Shown one piece after another: positions 1 to 7,186 of a stretch of 8,990 nucleotides of DNA. The notes under the pieces are model-generated. The model was not told the DNA's origin, did no database searches, and was given only the letters and a program-made list of their open reading frames with translations. Numbering within the stretch: the stretch's first letter is position 1; every line of letters starts with the position of its first letter. The position numbers were made by a program, and so were the translations under genes. The DNA is from an uncultured Eubacteriales bacterium (GTDB lineage: Bacteria > Bacillota > Clostridia > Oscillospirales > CAG-272), in assembly GCA_900321265.1 (NCBI GenBank), contig ONVJ01000288.1, positions 1-8,990 of the forward strand, in the 5' to 3' direction.

Positions 1-75
1 ACACTTAAGTGGTTTGTATGGAATATTAAGGCCGCTTGTCGGCTTCTCTAAATCTTAAAAAAATCCTACAACAAC

Positions 76-104
76 TTGACACCGACCAGTCGCGGTGCCG
101 ACTC
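76..104. promoter_or_regulatory. Possible operator dyad just upstream of the promoter
   Basis: CACCGAC (80-86) faces GTC..GGTG (89-97), giving an imperfect dyad with CACC/GGTG and GAC/GTC arms and two unpaired bases. It sits only eight bases before the -35 box. CCGAC also occurs as a direct repeat at 82-86 and 98-102. A second TTGACA at 76-81 has no -10 box at the right distance, so it is unlikely to be a promoter itself. The position suits a regulator-binding site, but no regulator can be named; this is inference from symmetry alone. Confidence 0.25.
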
Positions 105-133
105 TTGACAAAATCTGCTTTAGTATATATAAT
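105..133 (+). promoter_or_regulatory. Consensus sigma-A type promoter for the lipoprotein gene
   Basis: TTGACA at 105-110 and TATAAT at 128-133 are both perfect hexamers separated by exactly 17 bases. Transcription would begin near 140, leaving about 210 nt of leader before the ATG at 353. There is no other gene between, so this promoter very probably drives the beta-helix lipoprotein. A perfect core promoter with a long leader and a weak ribosome binding site suggests control after initiation or by a repressor. Confidence 0.85.
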
Positions 134-149
134 AAAGCATAAAGCGAAT

Positions 150-206
150 GACCGAAGCTCCGGGTGCTGAAGAACCCTTCCTGCCGGTCTCCGGATGTTT
201 TCCGGG
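150..206 (+). promoter_or_regulatory. Two consecutive hairpins in the 5' leader
   Basis: The first hairpin has an outer stem GACCG/CGGTC (150-154 with 185-189) and an inner stem GGGT/ACCC (162-165 with 174-177), with a possible AAG/CTT pairing between. The second has CCGGA/TCCGG (191-195 with 201-205) around a 5-nt loop. The second stem is followed by an A-rich tract, not a T-run, so it is not an intrinsic terminator. I compared the stretch by eye with common riboswitch cores (TPP, SAM, cyclic-di-GMP, ZTP) and saw no match. It could be an uncharacterised cis-acting RNA or simply a stabilising 5' structure. Confidence 0.35.
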
Positions 207-352
207 CAAAAAGAAAAAAGATCAGCACATGTCACTGCTTCCGGACAGCGACAGTTGATGCGCATTTAAAAACAGCAAGGTTTTTATCTGTCCCGCAGCT
301 TTACGATCAAACAAAGGAAAAACGCTGCCCCCTGCGCAGCCTGTGAACGAAG

Positions 353-2674
353 ATGAAAAAAAGAATCCCTATAAGCGCAGTGGCGCTTCTGCTCGCCGCA
401 TTATTCCTCCTTCTCCCCTCCTGCCGGGGCGGAAGCGGAGATCCCGAAACACAGCCGCCCGGGAATTCGGTATACGAAGATCCCGTCCCATCCACCGAAA
501 TGAAGGAGATCATCTCCGCCGACGGAAACACCGATTACATCGTCGTCAGATCCGACACGGCGTCGGCAGGCGAGGCGGAGATCATCGGGAAGCTCGTCTC
601 GCACATCAACGGGATCGCGGCATCAAGAATAACATATACGACCGACTGGGCCCGCAATCCCCTGAGGCAGGACCGAGAGATCGTCATCGGCATATTCGGC
701 GAAAACGACGGAAAGTTCCCGGGAAAGTCGCTGCTCGGAAGCGGGAGCTACGCGATAGTGACCGACGGAGAAAGGGTGACGGTCTCGGCGGGTGACCTCG
801 AAGGACTTGAAAAGGCGGTGGAGTATATGTGCGGAATGATAAAAAAAGGGGAGGCCTTTGAACTTCCGGCGGACAGCGTGACAGCCTTTTCCGCCTCGAA
901 AAAGTTTGACGACATAAAGATCGGCGAAAGCCTTATCTCGGGTTTTGCTCTTGAAGAATCAGCTTCGGATTATATCGCGGGCGCCGCGGAGGAGTTCCGG
1001 AAGACCGTCTTCGCGCTGACCGGAAAACTGCTGGGATACGGTGGGGAAAAGCTGATACGCTTTGAGACCGACAACGCAAAGCCGGGCGAGGTCTCGGCAT
1101 CCGAATCGGGAGGAGATATCCTGATCAAAGCCGGGGCGGAAGCCGGTTTCTACCGCGCGATACGCGAGCTGATCGCCCTCCCCGCGGCGGAAGCGGCGGC
1201 CGGCGGGATACTGTCCGCAAGGGCCTCGAAGAACTTCGGCGGATACGTCACCTACGAGGACTACGGTGCTGTCGGAGACGGCAAGACCGACGACATCGCC
1301 GCCATAGCGGCGGCGCACGCCGCGGCCAACGGGATGGGCCTGCCGGTGCTCTCGCGGGAGGACGCGACATACTATATCGGCGGCAGCGACAGATACGCGG
1401 TCGTAAAGACCGACACCGACTGGTCGGTCTCGAAATTCATCATCGACGACAGAGATGTCGCGAACATCGGCACGAACGTCTTCAACGTCGAGCCCGACTT
1501 TCCGCTTGAGACGCTCGACATAAAAAAGGTCGCCGCCGGAGACGCGAACATCGGTGTGAGACCGGGTTATCCGATGTACGTCATCATCTACAACGACAAC
1601 GTGAAGCAGTATATCCGCCAGGGCGCCAACCAGGATTCGGGGGCGGCGATGACAGACGTCATCCTCATCGACGCCGACGGCAACGTCGATCCCTCGACGC
1701 CCGTCCTCTGGGATTTCGACGAGGTGACCCGCAACTCCGCCAGGCGCTGCGACGACCGGCCGGTGACCGTCCGCGGAGGGATCTTCACGACGGTCGCCAA
1801 CAGCGGCTCGGCAAGCGCCTACTACAACCGCGGGATAAGGATCAGGCGGTCGGGCACGACCATCGACTCGCTGACACACTACGTCACCGGAGAAGGCGCC
1901 GACGGACAGCCCTACTCGGGATTTCTCAACATCATGAACTGCGACGGAGTCACGGTGAAGAACACAGTGCTGACCGGCCACAAGACATATAAGAAGATCG
2001 GCTCGGCGGGGACGACGGTCAGCATGGGGACCTACGACATGCTGGTGACCTCCTGCACCTCCTTCAGGGCGGTCGACTGCTCCCAGACCAACGACATCAA
2101 CGATTCTACGAGATGGGGCGTCTTCGCCTCGAACTACGCGAAAAACATCCTCTTCGAGCGCTGCGTCTTTTCAAGATTCGACGCCCACAAGGGTGTATGC
2201 AACGTCACGCTCACCGACTGCTCCTTCGGACACCAGGGGATAAACCTGATCGGTCACGGACTGGCGCTCATCGAGGGCTGCAGCATCTACGGGACCTGCT
2301 TCGTCAATCTGAGAAACGACTACGGCAGCACCTGGAACGGCGATCTGGTCATCCGGAACTGCGATTACTACCCAGGCAACGGAAAGAACACGAAGCCGGT
2401 GATCATCAACGGCTCGAACGACGGCACCCACGACTTCGGATACGAGTGCACTCTTCCCCGCAATATCGAGATCACGAACTTCGTCATTCACGACAAATCC
2501 TCGGATACCGTTCCATATCTTTTCTCGGCGATAAATCCGAATTACAAAACGGCTCCGAGGCAGATAAAGATGCCCGAGAAGATAACGGTGACCGGCTTCA
2601 GCGCGGCGTCGGGCCACGCTCTCGAGCTCGCCGCGAATCCCGCGATGCTGCCGGGAGTGTCGATCGGAGGGTGA
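353..2674 (+). CDS. Secreted lipoprotein with tandem alpha/beta domains and a right-handed beta-helix (pectate-lyase-like fold)
   Basis: A 773-residue protein, probably lipid-anchored outside the cell. Residues 1-24 form a lipoprotein signal peptide (MKKR, hydrophobic core, LPSC lipobox with Cys24); a low-complexity linker follows. Residues about 60-165 and 190-275 look like two related alpha/beta units, each with a 'G..I....V.V.AG...G...A...' strand-helix ending, as in the domain preceding the catalytic barrel of several glycoside hydrolases. From residue 301, YEDYGAVGDGKTDD is the hallmark opening of the pectate-lyase-3 type beta-helix, which runs to about 710. Conserved-looking clusters include TNDINDSTRWG (579-589), RFDAHKG (608-614) and GHQGIN (626-631). 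The protein most likely cleaves or binds a polysaccharide; substrate and catalytic residues are unknown. The ATG at 353 is the only start that retains the signal peptide, although its ribosome binding site is poor. It has its own promoter and terminator, so it is not part of the downstream operon. Confidence 0.85.
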   Translation: MKKRIPISAVALLLAALFLLLPSCRGGSGDPETQPPGNSVYEDPVPSTEMKEIISADGNTDYIVVRSDTASAGEAEIIGKLVSHINGIAASRITYTTDWARNPLRQDREIVIGIFGENDGKFPGKSLLGSGSYAIVTDGERVTVSAGDLEGLEKAVEYMCGMIKKGEAFELPADSVTAFSASKKFDDIKIGESLISGFALEESASDYIAGAAEEFRKTVFALTGKLLGYGGEKLIRFETDNAKPGEVSASESGGDILIKAGAEAGFYRAIRELIALPAAEAAAGGILSARASKNFGGYVTYEDYGAVGDGKTDDIAAIAAAHAAANGMGLPVLSREDATYYIGGSDRYAVVKTDTDWSVSKFIIDDRDVANIGTNVFNVEPDFPLETLDIKKVAAGDANIGVRPGYPMYVIIYNDNVKQYIRQGANQDSGAAMTDVILIDADGNVDPSTPVLWDFDEVTRNSARRCDDRPVTVRGGIFTTVANSGSASAYYNRGIRIRRSGTTIDSLTHYVTGEGADGQPYSGFLNIMNCDGVTVKNTVLTGHKTYKKIGSAGTTVSMGTYDMLVTSCTSFRAVDCSQTNDINDSTRWGVFASNYAKNILFERCVFSRFDAHKGVCNVTLTDCSFGHQGINLIGHGLALIEGCSIYGTCFVNLRNDYGSTWNGDLVIRNCDYYPGNGKNTKPVIINGSNDGTHDFGYECTLPRNIEITNFVIHDKSSDTVPYLFSAINPNYKTAPRQIKMPEKITVTGFSAASGHALELAANPAMLPGVSIGG

Positions 2675-2706
2675 AGGAATCCCGCGGAGGCGGCCGGTAT
2701 CTGCGG

Positions 2707-2756
2707 GGGAGGTGTTTGAGCAGACCCGCTTTTTACACCTCCCGTTTTGTTTTTTT
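2707..2756 (+). terminator. Intrinsic terminator after the lipoprotein gene
   Basis: GGGAGGTGT (2707-2715) pairs perfectly with ACACCTCCC (2735-2743), a 9-bp stem with a 19-nt loop, and is followed at once by a T-rich tract (2745-2756, eleven T of twelve). It starts about 30 bases after the stop codon. It separates the lipoprotein transcript from the transporter operon. Confidence 0.9.
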
Positions 2757-2814
2757 GCAAGTTCGACATGCACAAAAATACAAAAAAATCTGTTTTTGCG
2801 AAAAAAACACCCCG

Positions 2815-2856
2815 CAAGCGGACTAAACTGCAACAAACCGCTTGACACAAAGTCAA
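2815..2856. promoter_or_regulatory. Inverted repeats overlapping the -35 box of the opp promoter
   Basis: CAAGCGG (2815-2821) and CCGCTTG (2838-2844) form a perfect 7-bp inverted repeat with a 16-bp spacer, and the right arm covers the first half of the -35 box. A second dyad, TTGAC (2842-2846) with GTCAA (2852-2856), also includes the -35 box. CAAATTTG at 2854-2861 is an 8-bp palindrome in the promoter spacer. Such placement is typical of repressor operators, but AT-rich promoter DNA gives symmetrical words by chance and no regulator gene is in the window. Confidence 0.3.
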
Positions 2857-2870
2857 ATTTGTTATACAAT
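2842..2870 (+). promoter_or_regulatory. opp promoter: Promoter of the opp operon
   Basis: TTGACA at 2842-2847 is a perfect -35 box and TACAAT at 2865-2870 matches the -10 consensus at five of six positions, with a 17-base spacer. Transcription would start near 2877, about 77 nt before the oppB start. It lies after the upstream terminator and ahead of five same-strand genes with short gaps, so it probably drives all five. Confidence 0.8.
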
Positions 2871-2923
2871 AAATCAGTTAAAATACGGTGAGTGCTTTTT
2901 TGGCTCTGCCGTTTTCACTAAAG

Positions 2924-2948
2924 CCGCGGGCAGGCCGCGGAACGGAGG
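2924..2948 (+). promoter_or_regulatory. GC hairpin abutting the oppB ribosome binding site
   Basis: CCGCGG (2924-2929) pairs with CCGCGG (2935-2940) around the loop GCAGG, giving six G:C pairs. It ends three bases before GGAGG (2944-2948). ATG codons lie at 2951 and 2954; GGAGG to the second leaves five bases, while the first leaves only two, so 2954 is preferred as start. The hairpin does not cover the binding site itself but could hinder or position ribosomes. Confidence 0.5.
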
Positions 2949-2953
2949 TTATG

Positions 2954-3895
2954 ATGCTGAAATATGCTCTGAAGCGGATCGTGACGGGATTGCTAAGTAT
3001 ATTTATGGTCGCGACGCTGACCTTCTTCCTGATGAACCTGGTGCCCGGCGGTCCCTTCGTGGCGGAAAAATCGATCAGCGCGGAGGCGCAGGCGGCGCTG
3101 GCGGCAAAATACGGGCTTGACAAGCCGCTCCTCCAGCGTTACGTCACATATATGACCGACCTTCTGAAGGGCGACATGGGCGTCAGCCTCAAACAGCGCG
3201 GCCGTACGGTGTCGGATATCATCTTTACGAAATTCCCGGTCTCCGCGAGTCTCGCGGCAGTCGCGGTGGTAATATCCCTCCTGATCGGCATCCCGCTCGG
3301 ATGTCTGGCGGCCTACAACCGGGGCAAGATCCCCGACAACATCATCCTCGTCCTGGCGACATGCGGCATCGCGATACCCAGTTTTATCAGCAGCGTTCTG
3401 CTTCTCTACAGCTTCGGAATGTATCTGCCCGACCTTTTCGGACTGGATCACCCGATCCTGCCGACGGTCGGCCTGAGCACCGCGGCAAACTATATAATGC
3501 CGGTCACCGCCCTCTCGATCTATCCCACCGCCTACATAACCCGCCTCATGCGCTCGAGCCTGCTCGACGTCATGGGACAGGACTATATCCGCACTGCGAA
3601 GGCGAAGGGCCTTCCCACCTCGAAAACGATCTTCAAGCACGCTCTCCGCAACGCCCTGCTCCCCGTGGTCACATACGTAGGGCCGATGCTTGCCGGACTT
3701 ATGACCGGTTCCTTCGTCGTTGAAAAGATATTTACCATACCCGGGCTTGGCAAAGAGTTCGTGTCGTCGATAACGAACCGTGATTATACCATGATAATGG
3801 GCACCACGATAGTGCTCGCGACCCTCGTGATAACGGCAAACGTGATAGTCGACATTCTTTACAAGATCATCGACCCGAGGATCAAGCTCAAATAA
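2954..3895 (+). CDS. oppB: Oligopeptide ABC transporter permease OppB
   Basis: One of the two membrane subunits that form the peptide channel in the cytoplasmic membrane, pairing with OppC. The 313-residue protein has the family's length and layout: TM1 at about 9-30 ending in PGGPF (31-35, as in OppB proteins), an extracytoplasmic segment, then five further membrane segments near 97-121, 130-155, 176-195, 236-257 and 281-305. The cytoplasmic EAA loop that docks on the ATPase is clear at 210-238 (DYIRTAKAKGLP..., with the A..KG core). The C-terminus DPRIKLK is typical of the family. The start at 2954 is chosen from the spacing to GGAGG; ATG 2951 would add one residue, and a GTG at 2888 would add 22 residues rich in charged and non-conserved positions with no ribosome binding site. 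First gene of the operon, 17 bases before oppC. A DppB-type dipeptide specificity cannot be excluded. Confidence 0.93.
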   Translation: MLKYALKRIVTGLLSIFMVATLTFFLMNLVPGGPFVAEKSISAEAQAALAAKYGLDKPLLQRYVTYMTDLLKGDMGVSLKQRGRTVSDIIFTKFPVSASLAAVAVVISLLIGIPLGCLAAYNRGKIPDNIILVLATCGIAIPSFISSVLLLYSFGMYLPDLFGLDHPILPTVGLSTAANYIMPVTALSIYPTAYITRLMRSSLLDVMGQDYIRTAKAKGLPTSKTIFKHALRNALLPVVTYVGPMLAGLMTGSFVVEKIFTIPGLGKEFVSSITNRDYTMIMGTTIVLATLVITANVIVDILYKIIDPRIKLK

Positions 3896-3912
3896 GGGAG
3901 GCGAAAGAGAGA

Positions 3913-4956
3913 ATGATGCACAACAGACCATTCAGCCTCCACATCGATCCCGACGACTTCGCGCCGGCGACAAGCGAGGAAAAAGAGAGCCTCGTCATAA
4001 TGCGCGACAGCGTCAGTTTCTGGAAGGACGGCCTGCGCAGGCTCGTGAAGAACCGGATCGCGATGGTGAGCTTCGTCATAATCATGCTGATAGTGATGTT
4101 CGCCTACCTGCTTCCGGTCTTCTGGCCCTACAGATATGAACAGCAGATCCTCGGAAGCGAGAATCTTGCCCCTTTTAAATACGGCGAGACCGAACAGGCC
4201 CGCATCGACGCCGGCGAAAAGGTCTTCCCGCACATCTTCGGGACCGACAAGAACGGACGCGACTTCGCCGTCCGCCTTATGATGGGCACCCGTATCAGCC
4301 TCACGGTCGGCCTTGTCTGCGCCGCTCTCGTCCTGCTCGTGGGATCGACCTACGGCGCCATCGCCGGATTCGCGGGAGGATGGGTCGACAACATCATGAT
4401 GCGTATCACCGATATCCTCTATACGATCCCCGATATCCTTCTGATAATACTGCTGTCGGTCATCATCAGGGATCCGCTGAAGGAGCTCTCGGAGGTCTCG
4501 GGCTTCGGCTGGATGCAGCGCGTCGGCCCCAATCTGCTGGCGATCTTCATCGTCTTCGTGCTCCTCTACTGGGTAGGTATGGCGAGAATAACACGTTCCC
4601 AGGTGCTGGTCCTCAAGGAATCGGAATTCGTTACCGCCGCGAGAGCACTCGGCGCGGGAAACGGACGGATAATACGCAACCATCTGCTCACGAACTGCAT
4701 CGGAACGCTCATCGTCACCACCACCCTCCAGATCCCGTCGGCGATATTCACCGAAAGCTTCCTGAGCTTCGTCGGACTGGGTGTCGCGGCTCCGATGCCG
4801 TCGCTCGGATCACTGGCGACAGACGCCGTGAAGGGAATGAACACCTTCCCGCATCTGCTGCTGCTTCCGGCGGTCCTGATCAGCGTCATCATCCTCGTCT
4901 TCAACCTCTTCGGAGACGGCCTGCGCGACGCCTTCGACCCGAAGCTGAAAAACTGA
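3913..4956 (+). CDS. oppC: Oligopeptide ABC transporter permease OppC
   Basis: Second membrane subunit of the peptide channel. The 347-residue protein opens with a hydrophilic cytoplasmic tail (1-45) and the OppC N-terminal domain: FWKDGLRRLVKNRIAMVSF leading into TM1 (about 50-70). GTDKNGRDFAVRLMMGTRISL (110-130) is a classical OppC/DppC signature before the core permease domain. The EAA loop lies at 238-267 (EFVTAARALGAGNGRIIRNH...), and the protein ends in GDGLRDAFDPKLKN, also typical. It is somewhat longer than the common ~300 residues, from the N-terminal tail and loops at about 75-108 and 186-206. GGGAGG at 3896-3901 lies right after the oppB stop, 11 bases before this ATG; a second ATG at 3916 is possible. 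The 17-base gap to oppB implies co-transcription. Confidence 0.93.
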   Translation: MMHNRPFSLHIDPDDFAPATSEEKESLVIMRDSVSFWKDGLRRLVKNRIAMVSFVIIMLIVMFAYLLPVFWPYRYEQQILGSENLAPFKYGETEQARIDAGEKVFPHIFGTDKNGRDFAVRLMMGTRISLTVGLVCAALVLLVGSTYGAIAGFAGGWVDNIMMRITDILYTIPDILLIILLSVIIRDPLKELSEVSGFGWMQRVGPNLLAIFIVFVLLYWVGMARITRSQVLVLKESEFVTAARALGAGNGRIIRNHLLTNCIGTLIVTTTLQIPSAIFTESFLSFVGLGVAAPMPSLGSLATDAVKGMNTFPHLLLLPAVLISVIILVFNLFGDGLRDAFDPKLKN

Positions 4957-5051
4957 TATTTCCCCGCGTTTCCTTTCATTTTTCTTCGCAAAATCCCGGA
5001 TAAATCCTTAAGGACAAGGCTTTTATCAGGAAAGGACACTGGATCATCCCA
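4957..5051 (+). other. 95-base gap between oppC and oppD with a palindrome and a distant ribosome binding site
   Basis: This is the longest gap inside the operon. It contains a perfect 10-bp palindrome TCCTTAAGGA (5005-5014) and the purine-rich GGAAAGGA (5029-5036), which is 15 bases from the oppD ATG and thus further than usual. No terminator (stem plus T-run) and no convincing promoter is seen, so read-through from oppC is expected. Confidence 0.5.
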
Positions 5052-6120
<1,069 letters not shown>

Positions 6121-6128
<8 letters not shown>

Positions 6129-7116
6129 ACAGAAAAAGCTCGTCGAGATCGAGCATCTCAAACAGTACTTCCCGGCTGGCGGCTTCGGCAAGAACCGCAG
6201 GTACGTAAAGGCAGTCGACGACGTCTCCTTCTTCATCTACAGGGGCGAGACGCTCGGTCTCGTCGGAGAATCGGGCTGCGGCAAGACGACCGTCGGGCGC
6301 ACTATGCTCCGCCTCTACGAACCGACCGACGGACGCATCGTTTACGACGGAGAAGTCCTCTTTGACAAAGCGGAAAAGATATCCGCAGATATGCTTCCCT
6401 ACCGCCGCAGGATGCAGATAGTCTTCCAGGATCCTTATGCGAGCCTGGATCCGAGAATGACCATCGGCGACATCGTGGGAGAGGCGATAGATATCCACAA
6501 GCTGGCCTCCAGCCGCGAAGAGCGCAGGGAAAAGATCATTTCCCTGCTTGAGAAGGTAGGCCTTAACAGCGAGCACGCGAACCGCTATCCTCACGAGTTC
6601 TCGGGCGGGCAGAGACAGCGCGTCGGGATCGCCCGGGCGCTTGCCGTCGACCCCGAATTCATCGTCTGCGACGAGCCGGTATCGGCGCTCGACGTTTCGA
6701 TCCAGGCGCAGGTCGTCAACATGTTCGAGGACCTGCAGAAGGAGCTGGGGCTCACCTACCTCTTCATCGCGCACGACCTCAGCGTGGTCAGACACATCTC
6801 CAACCGCATCGGCGTCATGTATCTCGGAAAGCTCGTCGAGCTGGCTGACAGCTACGAGCTCATCTGCCGCAGCGCGCATCCCTACACGCGCAGCCTGATC
6901 TCCGCGATACCGATCGCCGATCCGAAGACGGCCCGGGCAAGCAAGCGCATCATCCTTCAGGGCGACGTCCCGAGCCCGCTCAATCCTCCCAGCGGCTGCC
7001 GCTTCCGCACCAGGTGTCCCTACGCGGACGAATGCTGCGCCGCACAGACACCCGAACTGAAGGAGATATCTCCCGGACACTGGGCTGCCTGCCACCACCT
7101 CGACAAACTCAACTGA
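6121..7116 (+). CDS. oppF: Oligopeptide ABC transporter ATP-binding protein OppF
   Basis: Second ATPase of the importer, forming a heterodimer with OppD. The 331-residue protein has Walker A GESGCGKT (49-56), Q-loop Gln103 in FQDPYASLDP, signature FSGGQRQRVGIARAL (160-174), Walker B IVCDE (181-185) with Glu185, and H-loop His218. PYASLDPRMT after the Q-loop and SGGQRQRV are characteristic of OppF/DppF. The C-terminal region has Cys293-x5-Cys299-x6-Cys306-x17-Cys324, the same spacing as in OppD, consistent with a second [4Fe-4S] site. Both nucleotide sites of the pair therefore look active. GTG start is set by the AGGAGG inside oppD; the two genes overlap by 8 bases in different frames. Confidence 0.94.
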
Positions 7117-7186
7117 AACGGTATTCATACGCTCCGGCGATTTGAATAAAAATCAATTTTCTGCGAAAAACGCAAAGGAGAAAAAA
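7117..7186 (+). promoter_or_regulatory. oppF-oppA gap with hairpin next to a strong ribosome binding site
   Basis: AAAGGAG (7174-7180) stands six bases before the oppA ATG, the best-placed binding site in the operon. Directly before it, TGCG (7162-7165) and CGCA (7171-7174) form a short 4-bp stem with an A5 loop. The rest is AT-rich with several weak symmetrical words (for example GATTT/AAATC at 7139-7143 and 7150-7154). I see no clear promoter or terminator, so oppA is probably on the operon transcript. Confidence 0.4.

Larger units (their letters stand above)
1..352. other. Gene-free leader region upstream of the beta-helix lipoprotein
   Basis: No convincing gene is seen in this stretch on either strand; the short open frames have no ribosome binding site or recognisable product. 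The left part is AT-rich and includes a perfect 10-bp palindrome CACTTAAGTG (2-11) and a small stem GCCG/CGGC (31-34 with 40-43) that lacks a clean T-run and so is not called a terminator. The middle holds a consensus promoter. The right part, from about 140 to 352, would be transcribed as an untranslated leader with several hairpins. The neighbouring gene to the left is outside the window. Confidence 0.7.

Noticed and set aside
28..50. Small GCCG/CGGC hairpin as a terminator of an upstream gene
   Set aside because: The stem is only four strong pairs and is followed by TTCTCTAAAT, not a T-run; the upstream gene is not in the window.
76..104. A second promoter using the upstream TTGACA
   Set aside because: At 16-18 bases downstream the sequence is GC-rich (around CCGACTC) with no -10-like hexamer.
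150..189. TPP-like riboswitch, suggested by GGGTGCTGAAGA followed by ACCC
   Set aside because: The CTGAGA and GAACCTGAT core elements are missing and the arm arrangement does not fit; the downstream gene has no thiamine link.
839..855. A7 run followed by GGGGAGG within the lipoprotein gene, a possible slippage or frameshift site
   Set aside because: The zero frame continues without interruption through recognisable domains to the proper end, and the shifted frames give no meaningful product.
959..1981. A 340-codon minus-strand open frame inside the lipoprotein gene
   Set aside because: Its product is Val/Arg/Asp-rich with no domain, and there is no ribosome binding site; the plus-strand frame has a clear signal peptide and a family motif.
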